Source: Rhodococcus ruber (GTDB lineage: Bacteria > Actinomycetota > Actinomycetes > Mycobacteriales > Mycobacteriaceae). Taken from it: a DNA stretch of 64,000 nucleotides. The stretch covers positions 1 through 64,000 of the forward strand of contig NZ_JAPWIJ010000006.1 of assembly GCF_027270735.1 (NCBI RefSeq). Direction: 5' to 3'. A program made the translations under genes and the position numbers. Positions 43,949 through 51,463 of this stretch are shown here, one piece after another. The notes below the pieces were generated by a model. It had not been told where the DNA came from, made no database searches, and worked only from the letters and a program-made list of their open reading frames with translations. Within the stretch, counting starts at the first letter, position 1. Each line of letters opens with the position of its first letter.

Positions 43949-44413
43949 TCAGACGTTACCCGTGCGTGGGTCGGGTAGGTCCGGCCTGACGGTTTCGTAA
44001 TCGGTCAAGAATCGATCCAACAGCCCGACCAGCGCAGACCTGTCGTCCCTCTCCCATTTCTCGATGACTCGCCCGAGTGCCTCGGTTCGGCGTTGCTGAA
44101 TCGCCGCGGCCACTTCCTGGCCCGACTCCGTCACCGCGAGGACGAAGGCCCGACCGTCCCGTTCGTCGGGCAACCGCTCCACGTGTCCGCGTTCGACGAG
44201 CTGAGCGACCTGCCTGCTCACCGTCGACGGATCCGAATTCACCATGGCGGCAAGCTCGCTGGACCGCATCGGCCCATCACGCAAGAGCCGGAACAGGCAG
44301 ACGTATGCGGCACCGTCGACGCCACCCGACGACGAGATCTGGGCGATGTTGCGCTCGCGCAGGCGCTGCAATCGAACCAGCTGCGTGCCCAACTCCTCGG
44401 CGAACTCGACCAC
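43949..44413 (-). CDS. MarR-family transcriptional regulator
   Basis: 154-aa winged-helix regulator: MRSSELAAMVNSDPSTVSRQVAQLVERGHVERLPDERDGRAF covers the recognition helix and wing. The GTG 44413 begins 1 nt after the isomerase gene stop, so it is co-transcribed with that gene. A 15-nt palindrome (45286-45300) upstream of the operon is a candidate autoregulatory site. Effector unknown; CoA thioesters or aromatic acids are plausible for MarR proteins next to acyl-CoA enzymes. Confidence 0.88.
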   Translation of the reverse strand: MVEFAEELGTQLVRLQRLRERNIAQISSSGGVDGAAYVCLFRLLRDGPMRSSELAAMVNSDPSTVSRQVAQLVERGHVERLPDERDGRAFVLAVTESGQEVAAAIQQRRTEALGRVIEKWERDDRSALVGLLDRFLTDYETVRPDLPDPRTGNV

Positions 44414-44414
44414 G

Positions 44415-45242
44415 TCAGCTACCGGTGAACTGAGCCGGCCGCTTCTCGAAGACGGAGGTGATCGCCTCGGTGAGATCGTGCGAGGCGAGGAAAGCTGCGT
44501 TCCAGGCGGCGACGTAGCGCAGCGAGTCGTCGACGCTGGAGGATCGGGAATGGTCCAGCACGGTCTTGATGCCCTGCACCACCAGCGGCGGGTTGGCGGC
44601 AATGGCCGCCGCGCACTCGCGGGCGGCGGCGAGAGTGGCTTCGTGGTCCTCGAACACGTCGTTGACCAGGCCGATCTTCTCGGCGCGAGCCGCGTCGATG
44701 TCCTTACCGGTCAATGCGAGCTCACGCAGGTGGCCGTCGCCGATGATCGCGGGGAGTCGGGCCAGAGACCCCATGTCCGCGACGATCGCGACCCGCACCT
44801 CGCGCACGCTGAACTTCGCGTCGGCACTGGCGTACCGCACGTCGGCGGCGGTGATGAGGTCGACGCCTCCACCGATGCACCAGCCCTGGACTGCTGCGAC
44901 GACTGGCTTGCGGCAGTCCGCGACGGCGTTGATCGCCTTCTGCATCGTCTTGATGGTGTCGTGGAAGGACGTCCGAGGACCGGCCAACGCCTTGTCTGCC
45001 ATGAGCGGACCGAACGTGCCGGCCATCGCGGCCAGATCCAGTCCGTAGGTGAAGTTCTTACCGGAGCCCGCGAGCACTACTGCCCGAACCTCGGGATCTG
45101 CGTCGAGCTGTGCGAACAGCTCGGTGCTCTCGCTCCAGAAGTCGGGACCCATTGCGTTGCCCTTGCCAGGACCGAGAAGTGTCACTTGCGCGATGTGGTC
45201 CGCGATCTCGACAGAGAAGGCTTTCCAGGTACGTTCCGTCAT
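44415..45242 (-). CDS. Enoyl-CoA hydratase/isomerase family, dienoyl-CoA isomerase-like
   Basis: 275-aa crotonase. CoA/oxyanion motifs NFTYGLDLAAM and QGWCIGGGVDLITAADVRY are followed by FSVREVRVAIVADMGSLARLP, where the Glu and Asp match the catalytic pair of delta(3,5)-delta(2,4)-dienoyl-CoA isomerase (ECH1) rather than plain enoyl-CoA hydratase. It would act in beta-oxidation of polyunsaturated acyl-CoA. It heads an operon with the MarR gene. Start ATG 45242; the open frame upstream overlaps the OHCU region. Confidence 0.88.
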   Translation of the reverse strand: MTERTWKAFSVEIADHIAQVTLLGPGKGNAMGPDFWSESTELFAQLDADPEVRAVVLAGSGKNFTYGLDLAAMAGTFGPLMADKALAGPRTSFHDTIKTMQKAINAVADCRKPVVAAVQGWCIGGGVDLITAADVRYASADAKFSVREVRVAIVADMGSLARLPAIIGDGHLRELALTGKDIDAARAEKIGLVNDVFEDHEATLAAARECAAAIAANPPLVVQGIKTVLDHSRSSSVDDSLRYVAAWNAAFLASHDLTEAITSVFEKRPAQFTGS

Positions 45243-45285
45243 GCGTTCGAGCCTAGCGGGATCGCCACAGATCGCCGCACCGCAT

Positions 45286-45300
45286 GTTACGGCGCGTAAC
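45286..45300. promoter_or_regulatory. Palindrome GTTACG-N3-CGTAAC
   Basis: A perfect 6-3-6 inverted repeat, 44 nt upstream of the isomerase ATG. A plausible operator for the co-transcribed MarR regulator. Confidence 0.5.
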
Positions 45301-45324
45301 GTCTGCGCTAAGTCCCTGCTCAGC

Positions 45325-45342
45325 TCTGGTACATGTGCCAGA
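45325..45342. promoter_or_regulatory. 18-nt near-perfect palindrome upstream of the OHCU-like gene
   Basis: TCTGGTACATGTGCCAGA is symmetric except for one T/G position pair. It lies 20 nt before the OHCU-decarboxylase-like ATG and may be an operator for ureide-gene control. Confidence 0.45.
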
Positions 45343-45361
45343 ACAGGCCCACTATCGACAC

Positions 45362-45859
45362 ATGCTGATGCACCAGGGGCTGGGACTGGAGACATTCAAC
45401 GACCTGCCGCGTCGCAAAGCGGTGCACGCACTGTACGAATGCTGCTGCTCGGTGGCGTGGGCGTCACGGGTGGCCGACGGCCGTAGCTACCGCTCTCGCG
45501 CCGACCTGTTCTCCACAGCCGACGCCGAACTGGCCGAGATGTCGGACAGCGACATCGACTCGCTGGCCTCGACGCTGCCGGAGCCCGGCAAAGTGTGTGC
45601 GGCCATGGATTCGGACACGCGCGGAGCGCTGGTATCCGCTGCTAGCGCCTACGACGAGCGATTCGGATTTCCGTATGTGACCAGCGTGATGTTCGGACCC
45701 GATGGATTCGAGCCGCGGGACATCCTGGTGGATCTGGGACACCGGCTCGACAACGACGACCTGACCGAGCGCAAGATCATGCGCAACGAGCTAGCGGAGA
45801 TCAACCACGTTCGACTGAACCGACTGCTCGGCCCCGAGGGTGGTTGGCCTCCGTACTGA
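45362..45859 (+). CDS. OHCU decarboxylase-like protein with altered active site
   Basis: 165 aa resembling 2-oxo-4-hydroxy-4-carboxy-5-ureidoimidazoline decarboxylase, which makes S-allantoin in urate breakdown. Family features are GLGLETFNDLPRRKAVHALYECCCSVAWA and YDERFGFPYV. The usual HPRIG-type motif with the catalytic His appears as LPEPG, so the activity is doubtful or the protein is a divergent subfamily. ATG 45362 or 45368 could start; no strong ribosome binding site. Allantoicase lies 2 kb downstream. Confidence 0.7.
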   Translation: MLMHQGLGLETFNDLPRRKAVHALYECCCSVAWASRVADGRSYRSRADLFSTADAELAEMSDSDIDSLASTLPEPGKVCAAMDSDTRGALVSAASAYDERFGFPYVTSVMFGPDGFEPRDILVDLGHRLDNDDLTERKIMRNELAEINHVRLNRLLGPEGGWPPY

Positions 45860-45865
45860 GCTGGC

Positions 45866-46090
45866 TCAGCCGAACAGTCCCACGACGCGACCGATCAATC
45901 CACCGGCAATCAAAATGGCCAACAGTGCCACGACGCAGATGATGATGATCGGCATCACTCGGCTGCGCTGCGGCGGTTCGTGGTTGGGGCCGCCGACACC
46001 TGTTTCGGCGGGTGGGGTATCTCCTGGGGTGACGCCGCCACCCGCTTCGAGTCCTGCGGTGACGTCGGGATCCGGATTCTGAGCATTCAT
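45866..46090 (-). CDS. DUF6480-type small membrane protein
   Basis: 74 aa: a Pro/Gly-rich N-terminal half (NPDPDVTAGLEAGGGVTPGDTPPAE) and one C-terminal transmembrane helix (about 46-66). It matches the pattern of DUF6480 proteins, small actinobacterial membrane proteins of unknown function. Convergent with the OHCU-like gene, 6 nt apart. Confidence 0.78.
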   Translation of the reverse strand: MNAQNPDPDVTAGLEAGGGVTPGDTPPAETGVGGPNHEPPQRSRVMPIIIICVVALLAILIAGGLIGRVVGLFG

Positions 46091-46118
46091 CTTGCGTGGT
46101 TACCCGGTGCGGTCGCCC

Positions 46119-46763
46119 TCAATCGAGATGTGCCCTAGCTATCGCTCCGGCGAACAGTTCGGACACCGCGTCGGCGATGATTCCTTCGTCGATGTCCTCC
46201 GGATCCACCGAGTGTTCGACGGCCAATCCGGAGATCAAGGCCGTCAGTGACGTCGCGACGCGTCGAGCATCGAATTTCTCGCCGACGCCCCACTGGTCCG
46301 CGCGTTCGGCGATGAGACGTTCGAGCTCACGCCGCAGTGCTCGACGGTCGGCGCGGTAGCGCTCGGCGACGGCCGGGTCGCGTCCGGCCAGGATGCCGAA
46401 TTCGACCGTCAACAGCGGCCAACGGGGTTCGGCGACCACCCACGAGGCGATCTCGTTTCCGCCTGCTCCTGCTGCTGCACCGGAGTCCAGATCGGAGATG
46501 TGGGCCAGCACGCGGGCTGCGAGGTCGAGTGAGCGTTTGGCGAGCAACTCGGCGAACAGGGCTTGCTTGGACTCGAAGTTCGAGTACACAGCCCCCTTGG
46601 TGAAGCCGGCACGGTCCGCGATATCAGTGAGTTTGGCTGCAGCATAACCACGTTCGGTGAACTCGTCGGCAGCGGCGGCGAGCAATCGGTCTCGTACGTC
46701 GGCGCGCTGCGGTCGTCGCTGCGACTGTGTCGACCCCCACTTTTCTTGCTCCACGGCATTCAC
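46119..46763 (-). CDS. TetR-family transcriptional regulator
   Basis: 214 aa: TetR DNA-binding domain (about 25-75, with LTDIADRAGFTKGAVYSNF) and a ligand-binding helical domain. The start GTG 46763 fits a leaderless promoter: -35 TTGTCG (46799-46794), 17-nt spacer, -10 TACTCT (46776-46771), 7 nt, GTG. GTG 46754 is an alternative. Two palindromes overlap this promoter, so autoregulation and control of the divergent membrane protein are likely. Confidence 0.9.
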   Translation of the reverse strand: MNAVEQEKWGSTQSQRRPQRADVRDRLLAAAADEFTERGYAAAKLTDIADRAGFTKGAVYSNFESKQALFAELLAKRSLDLAARVLAHISDLDSGAAAGAGGNEIASWVVAEPRWPLLTVEFGILAGRDPAVAERYRADRRALRRELERLIAERADQWGVGEKFDARRVATSLTALISGLAVEHSVDPEDIDEGIIADAVSELFAGAIARAHLD

Positions 46764-46764
46764 G

Positions 46765-46793
46765 ATACCTAGAGTATTGAATACCTCGGGTAT
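46765..46793. promoter_or_regulatory. Two tandem TetR operators within the tetR promoter
   Basis: ATACC-TAG-AGTAT (46765-46777) and ATACC-TCG-GGTAT (46781-46793) are 13-nt inverted repeats with centres 16 nt apart. The first covers the -10 and start site of tetR, the second fills its spacer. Both lie between the divergent tetR and membrane protein genes. Confidence 0.7.
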
Positions 46794-46848
46794 CGACAAG
46801 ACTCACGGAAATCGAGCCCGCAGATTTCACACGGTTCAGGAGTTCACC

Positions 46849-47853
46849 ATGCGCAAGATGTCATTGCTCGCCGCCGCAGTCCTGGTGCTACAGCTCGGCT
46901 TCATCCTCAGCTACGTCTCGGCGTTCCATGAGCCGACGCCACACGCGATCCCGATCGCGGTGGTGACCGAAACCGGCCTTCCCGACGGACTCGATCAGCA
47001 GACCGCCGATCGCCTGAACACCATCGACGGCGCGCCACTCGACGCACGCACCGCAGTCGACACCGCCCAGGTCCGCTCGCTGCTCCGCGACCGCGACATC
47101 ATCGGGGCCTATGTCGTCGGTGCGAACGGGACGGACACGCTCATCACCGCCAGCGCGGCAGGCAGTTCCGAGGCCACCGCGTTGCAATCGATCTTCACCG
47201 AGGTGGACGCCGCGCAGGGCCGTCAGTTCGTGGTTCGCGACGAGATCCCGGTCGGGGTGCACGACAACCGAGGGTTGTCCGGATTCTATCTCTCGGTCGG
47301 CTGGGTCGTCGGCGGCTATCTGCTGGCCGCCGCATTCGGATTGCTGATCGGCGCACCGTCCTCGCGCCGCGAAACCTACCTGCACGTCGGCATTCTCGCG
47401 GTGTACTCCCTCGCCTCCGGAGCGCTCGGGGCCTTCCTCACCACCCACGTTCTGGAAACCTTTGCCGGCCACTGGTTCCCACTCACCCTGCTGGGCACCG
47501 GCGTGGTCTTCGCCACCGGACTGGTCACCATCGGGCTGCGCGCACTGATCGGCGTCGCTGCGGTGCCCGCCGCGATCGTGCTGTTCGTGATTCTCGGAAA
47601 CCCAAGCGCGGGAGGAGCTTTCGGATCCGATGTGCTGCCGTCGCTCTACGCCTCGATCGGGCGCTGGATCACCCCGGGCATCGGCACGGAGGGCGTTCGC
47701 AGCATCGTGTACTTCTCCGGCACCGGACTGGGACAGCCGGCACTCGGACTGGCGCTCTACATCCTGGTCGGTGTGGCACTCCTGGGTGCCGCGGCGTTGC
47801 GGCGTCGGCGCACACACAACCCGGTGAGCTCACGCGAGACCAGTAAAGTGTGA
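46849..47853 (+). CDS. Multi-pass membrane protein, YhgE/Pip or ABC-2-permease-like
   Basis: 334 aa: one N-terminal TM helix (about 5-25), an extracytoplasmic domain of about 135 residues, then five to six C-terminal helices (about 145-325) and a basic tail. This resembles the YhgE/Pip and ABC-2 permease fold found in exporters and ESX/lipid-associated proteins. No ATPase is adjacent. Divergent from tetR, CAGGAG precedes ATG 46849; likely a TetR-repressed efflux or envelope gene. Confidence 0.7.
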   Translation: MRKMSLLAAAVLVLQLGFILSYVSAFHEPTPHAIPIAVVTETGLPDGLDQQTADRLNTIDGAPLDARTAVDTAQVRSLLRDRDIIGAYVVGANGTDTLITASAAGSSEATALQSIFTEVDAAQGRQFVVRDEIPVGVHDNRGLSGFYLSVGWVVGGYLLAAAFGLLIGAPSSRRETYLHVGILAVYSLASGALGAFLTTHVLETFAGHWFPLTLLGTGVVFATGLVTIGLRALIGVAAVPAAIVLFVILGNPSAGGAFGSDVLPSLYASIGRWITPGIGTEGVRSIVYFSGTGLGQPALGLALYILVGVALLGAAALRRRRTHNPVSSRETSKV

Positions 47854-47857
47854 TCCC

Positions 47858-48832
47858 ATGACCGCCACCTTCCCCCTGCCACTGCCAGATCTCGCCGTCC
47901 GCACGCTCGGAGGCGCAGTCGTGTGGGCGAACGACGAGACGTTCGCGGAGAAGGAGAACCTCGTCAGTCCGGGCAAGGCCGATTATTCGACGGCGACGTT
48001 CGGGCACAAGGGCCAGATCTACGACGGTTGGGAGACGCGTCGGCGACGCGAGGCCGGATACGACGAGGCCATCGTGCGTCTCGGGGCACCCGGCGTCGTA
48101 TCGGCGATCGTCGTCGACACCTCCTGGTTCACCGGCAATTATCCGCCGGAAATCTCGATCGAGGCCGCCGAGGTGGAGGGGTTTCTCTCCCCGGACGAGC
48201 TTCGCACGCAGACCGAGTGGACCACCATCGTCGCCCGTAGTCCGGTCGACGGTGACAGCGAGAACAGATTTCAGGTCACCTCCGACGCTCGGTGGACGCA
48301 CGTGAAGCTGTCGATCTACCCCGACGGCGGAGTGGCACGGTTGCGGGTCCTCGGCCGCGGCAAGCCCGATCCCAAGTTTCTCGCGGCCGGTCCGGTCGAT
48401 CTGGCCGCACTCGAGAACGGTGCCTACGTCTCGGCATGTTCCAACATGTTCTACAGCTCCCCCAACAACCTGCTGTTCCCCGGTCCTCCGCGGTCGATGG
48501 GCGAGGGCTGGGAGACCTCGCGTCGACGCAACGACGCGAACGACTGGGTGCAGGTGCAGCTGGCGGGCACCGGGCTCGTCCGCCTCGCCGAGCTCGACAC
48601 CACGTGCTTCCTCGGCAACGCGCCGGGTGCCGCGTCGTTGCGCGGACGGCTCGGTGACGGCGAGTGGATCGAGCTGTTGCCGCGAACGACGTTGCAGCCC
48701 GACACCCGGCATCGCTTCGTACTCGACCACGAACCTCCGGTCTCGGAGGTCCGAATGGACATCTTCCCCGACGGCGGCATGGCGCGATTGAGACTGTTCG
48801 GTGATCTCGCGGGAGTGGAGCCTGCGGAATGA
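47858..48832 (+). CDS. alc: Allantoicase
   Basis: Hydrolyses allantoate to ureidoglycolate and urea. The 324-aa protein has two homologous beta-jelly-roll repeats: WANDETFAEKENLVSPG, GWETRRRREAGYDEAIVRLG, VDTSWFTGNYPPEISIE in repeat 1; GEGWETSRRRNDANDWVQVQL, DTTCFLGNAPGA in repeat 2. It starts 4 nt after the membrane protein gene, so it may be in the same TetR-controlled transcript. Ureide genes allantoinase and ureidoglycolate lyase are not in the window. Confidence 0.92.
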   Translation: MTATFPLPLPDLAVRTLGGAVVWANDETFAEKENLVSPGKADYSTATFGHKGQIYDGWETRRRREAGYDEAIVRLGAPGVVSAIVVDTSWFTGNYPPEISIEAAEVEGFLSPDELRTQTEWTTIVARSPVDGDSENRFQVTSDARWTHVKLSIYPDGGVARLRVLGRGKPDPKFLAAGPVDLAALENGAYVSACSNMFYSSPNNLLFPGPPRSMGEGWETSRRRNDANDWVQVQLAGTGLVRLAELDTTCFLGNAPGAASLRGRLGDGEWIELLPRTTLQPDTRHRFVLDHEPPVSEVRMDIFPDGGMARLRLFGDLAGVEPAE

Positions 48833-48871
48833 CCAGATGAGCAAGCATCTGCGTAAAGAAGGCTGGGGCAA

Positions 48872-48877
48872 TAGGGT
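48872..48877 (+). promoter_or_regulatory. Candidate leaderless -10 box of the YbaK-like gene
   Basis: TAGGGT, 6 nt before ATG 48884, without a Shine-Dalgarno sequence. Weak evidence, based on spacing. Confidence 0.3.
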
Positions 48878-48883
48878 TGGTTC

Positions 48884-49357
48884 ATGTCCCGGCTACTTCA
48901 TCCGAATGCAGCCCATGTGGCCGACACTCTGATCTCACGTGGTCATCACGGGGTGGTGGTGAACAGTCCGGAGGGCACCCACACCGCCGCCGATGCTGCT
49001 GCGGCACTGGGCGTCGAGGTGGGTGCGATCGTGAAGTCGATGGTGTTTCTGCTCGACGACGAGCCGGTGCTGTTGCTCGTGTCCGGTGCGCACAATGTTC
49101 ATCTCGAGCACACAGGTGAGCGCCTCGGTGGCACGTTGGCGCGTGCCGATCTCGACACGGCCAAGCATGCGACCGGGCAGCCGATCGGCGGTATCGCACC
49201 GGTCGGCCACCCCACCAACCTGGATACCTTCGTCGACCAGGATCTGGCCGGGTATGCCGAGGTGTGGGCGGCAGCGGGTCACGTCAACACGATCTTCAGG
49301 TCCACGTTCACCGAGTTGGTGCGCATCACCGCGGGTCTGGCGATCGACGTCACCTGA
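48884..49357 (+). CDS. YbaK/EbsC-type aminoacyl-tRNA deacylase
   Basis: 157 aa of the Cys-tRNA(Pro)/Ala-tRNA(Pro) deacylase superfamily, which edits mischarged tRNA. Family features are GAIVKSMVFLLDDEPVLLLVSG, with the conserved catalytic-site Lys, and GQPIGGIAPVGHP. Stand-alone domain, cytosolic. It is convergent with the LLM-fragment gene 30 nt downstream. Confidence 0.88.
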   Translation: MSRLLHPNAAHVADTLISRGHHGVVVNSPEGTHTAADAAAALGVEVGAIVKSMVFLLDDEPVLLLVSGAHNVHLEHTGERLGGTLARADLDTAKHATGQPIGGIAPVGHPTNLDTFVDQDLAGYAEVWAAAGHVNTIFRSTFTELVRITAGLAIDVT

Positions 49358-49387
49358 ACCCCGCACAAGCTCCGAGGGTGCGAATCC

Positions 49388-49891
49388 TCAGGATGCGAGT
49401 GTGGGGGCGATCTGCGATGTGCCGAGAACGGCATCGACGGCATCGATGTCGAACCGAGTGCCACGCGATCCGAGCAGGGGCAGTACCCCGGAGCTCAGGA
49501 AGGTCGCCTGCCGATCCACATCGTCGTGGACCTGCAACGTCACACCGTCGGCAACGTCTGCGGCGGTGACGTCGGAGATCAAACTGGCCAATCCCGACGG
49601 TGTGCCGACGTAGCGGATGGACGACGGGCTGATCGGTGCGTCCAGCCCGGCGAACTCGCGACGAGCCGTCCGCGCATCGGCCGCGATATGTACCTCGAGG
49701 TCGAGGAACACCGCGGTGCTGTCGGCCGACTCGCCGCGCTCGACGGCTTCGGCGCGCAGCCGCGCCCGTTGCTGCTGTGCTTCCCGCAGGTCGGAGGCTT
49801 GGATTCGGACGATGTCCGCGTCCGGAGCCACGGTCAGTTCGGACCAGATCGCGTCGAATTCGACGGCGACGCGAGTGTGGTTGTGCGACAT
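49388..49891 (-). CDS. Truncated luciferase-like (LLM) flavin monooxygenase family protein
   Basis: 167 aa resembling only the C-terminal part of LLM-class flavin-dependent monooxygenases: a helix with EAQQQRARLRAEAVERGES followed by IRYVGTPSGLASLISDVTAADVADG, the typical VGTPEQVA-like end of the barrel. The N-terminal half of the barrel and flavin site are missing. It may be a degenerate remnant or a small partner subunit. It is preceded by a leader peptide of the sulfur-responsive type, suggesting a link to sulfur assimilation. Confidence 0.6.
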   Translation of the reverse strand: MSHNHTRVAVEFDAIWSELTVAPDADIVRIQASDLREAQQQRARLRAEAVERGESADSTAVFLDLEVHIAADARTARREFAGLDAPISPSSIRYVGTPSGLASLISDVTAADVADGVTLQVHDDVDRQATFLSSGVLPLLGSRGTRFDIDAVDAVLGTSQIAPTLAS

Positions 49892-49908
49892 GAGTGGTGG
49901 TCCTGATT

Positions 49909-50037
49909 CTAGAAGTCGGAGAACGCATTCGGTCGGAGCGGAGCCGAAATCGAACACGAACCGGACGCAGTGCGGCACAGATCCACGTATCTGTTGCACC
50001 AGTGGCGGTTGCCCAGCCACGCGACACTCACGGTCAT
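49909..50037 (-). CDS. Leaderless leader peptide with RYVDLCR motif
   Basis: 42-codon ORF from ATG 50037, with core NRYVDLCRTASGSC and four Cys (14, 21, 28 plus context). The pattern R-x-V-D-L-x-R followed by S/C residues is the hallmark of short actinobacterial leader peptides ahead of sulfur metabolism genes. A -10 TAGCAT (50049-50044) is 6 nt upstream, indicating leaderless translation. The stop is 17 nt before the LLM-like gene, so coupling is possible. Confidence 0.65.
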   Translation of the reverse strand: MTVSVAWLGNRHWCNRYVDLCRTASGSCSISAPLRPNAFSDF

Positions 50038-50043
50038 GACGCC

Positions 50044-50049
50044 ATGCTA
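50044..50049 (-). promoter_or_regulatory. -10 box of the leader peptide, embedding the upstream stop codon
   Basis: TAGCAT on the minus strand; its TAG is the stop codon of the class V aminotransferase gene (50047-50049). No -35 recognised. Confidence 0.45.
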
Positions 50050-51378
50050 ACCGTCCGAGGGGGTGCACGGGGATCCAACCCCGGCTGCCCCGTCGACCAG
50101 GCCCGGGAAGGGTCGAGGATCCGGCACGGGGTTCCACCAACCGGCGTCCTCCTCGTAGTGCCAGTTCGGTCCGGACTCGACCAGGGCGGCGAGTGCGTCG
50201 ACGAGTCGGTCTACATCGGCCGAGGAACTGCCGAGGCCGATGCTGGCTCGAACCGCGCCGTCCGCATGGTCCAGCCGGCGGAGCAGCGGATGTGCGCAGA
50301 ACTTGCCGTCCCGCACTCCGATTCCGTGCTCGGCAGAGAGGTACGCGGCCACCTCACCTGGGTCGCGTCCGGCCACTGTGAAGGTGACGATGCCGACGGT
50401 GTCGGGTGCATCGGCCCACACCTGCAGCAGTTCGACGCCGTCCAGAGCGGTCAGTCCGCCTCGCAGGCGGGACGACAATTCGTGCTCGTGTGCCTGCAGC
50501 TCGTCGTCGTCGAATCCCGCGATGGCCTCACAGGCCGCAGCCAGTGCGGCCACTCCGAGCACGTTGGGGGTGCCGGCCTCGTGCCGCTGAGGTGCCGGGG
50601 CCCACTCCGTGTGGTCGATGCTCACGCTGCGCACCGCGCCGCCACCGGCCAGGTGCGGCTCGCCGACGTCGAGCCAATCACGTGCGCCCACAAGCACTCC
50701 CGCACCGAACGGGGCGTACAGCTTGTGCCCCGAGAAGGCGAGGTAGTCCACACCGAGTGCAGCGATGTCGATGCGGCGATGCGGAACCAGCTGAGCACCG
50801 TCCACTGCGATCCGGGCCCCGTGCCGATGCGCCAGAGCGGCAAGTTCCGCAACGGGGAGGACCTCACCGGTGACATTCGATGCACCTGTGATCGCCAGTA
50901 GTGCAGCAGGTTTCGCGGCCAGCTCGGCGTCGAGGCGGTCGATCGTCTCGGCCAGTGTCGACGCGGCCACCACCACTCGGCGATCACGCCACGGAAGCAG
51001 GTTCGCGTGGTGTTCGATATCGAGTACCACTGTGTCGCCCGGCACACACGCGGCCAGCAGATTGAGCGAGTCGGTGGTGTTCCGCGTGAACACCACCACC
51101 GAATCCTTCTGCGCACCAACAAAATCGGCGACGGTCACCCGAGCCTTCTCGTAGGCAGCCGTCGAGACGCGCGAGGCGTAGCCGGCACCTCGATGCACGC
51201 TCGAGTAGAACGGCAGCAGCTCCGCGATCCGATCGGTCACTGCCGCCAGGGCCGGCGCGCTGGCCGCGTAGTCGAAGTTGGCGTAGGTGCACGTGCCACC
51301 CTGCACCAGGGGTACCTGCAGATCCGTGCCCGAAACAGGGGCAAAAGGAGCACAGGGGCGGGAAAGTACAGATGTCAT
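50047..51378 (-). CDS. Class V aminotransferase / cysteine desulfurase-like PLP enzyme
   Basis: 443 aa fold type I PLP enzyme. N-terminal YANFDYAASAPALAAV, HRGAGYASR and the PLP-Lys motif FSGHKLYAPFGAGVL match cysteine desulfurase/selenocysteine lyase-like proteins; VVFTRNTTDSLNLLA and LDIEHHANLLPWR add support. A mobile-loop Cys as in SufS is not clear (FCAHPLLRR is the nearest). A SAM-IV riboswitch precedes it, so it belongs to SAM/methionine-cysteine control. Exact substrate unknown. Confidence 0.85.
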   Translation of the reverse strand: MTSVLSRPCAPFAPVSGTDLQVPLVQGGTCTYANFDYAASAPALAAVTDRIAELLPFYSSVHRGAGYASRVSTAAYEKARVTVADFVGAQKDSVVVFTRNTTDSLNLLAACVPGDTVVLDIEHHANLLPWRDRRVVVAASTLAETIDRLDAELAAKPAALLAITGASNVTGEVLPVAELAALAHRHGARIAVDGAQLVPHRRIDIAALGVDYLAFSGHKLYAPFGAGVLVGARDWLDVGEPHLAGGGAVRSVSIDHTEWAPAPQRHEAGTPNVLGVAALAAACEAIAGFDDDELQAHEHELSSRLRGGLTALDGVELLQVWADAPDTVGIVTFTVAGRDPGEVAAYLSAEHGIGVRDGKFCAHPLLRRLDHADGAVRASIGLGSSSADVDRLVDALAALVESGPNWHYEEDAGWWNPVPDPRPFPGLVDGAAGVGSPCTPSDG

Positions 51379-51389
51379 GACAGATCAAG

Positions 51390-51405
51390 CCCTCACGTTC
51401 GAGGG
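51390..51405 (-). promoter_or_regulatory. Shine-Dalgarno-sequestering hairpin
   Basis: CCCTC-GAACGT-GAGGG in the mRNA. The GAGGG arm is the probable ribosome binding site, 11 nt before ATG 51378. It could be the expression platform of the upstream SAM-IV aptamer. Confidence 0.5.
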
Positions 51406-51463
51406 ACCCGCAACCGAAGATTTCGTGAACGAGTCCGCGCTTGCCGCGCCGGTTTTCCGGCAA

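Noticed and set aside
50060..50090. A GGGGATCCAACCCC string reminiscent of a tRNA T arm
   Set aside because: It lies inside the aminotransferase coding sequence and no acceptor or anticodon stems can be drawn.
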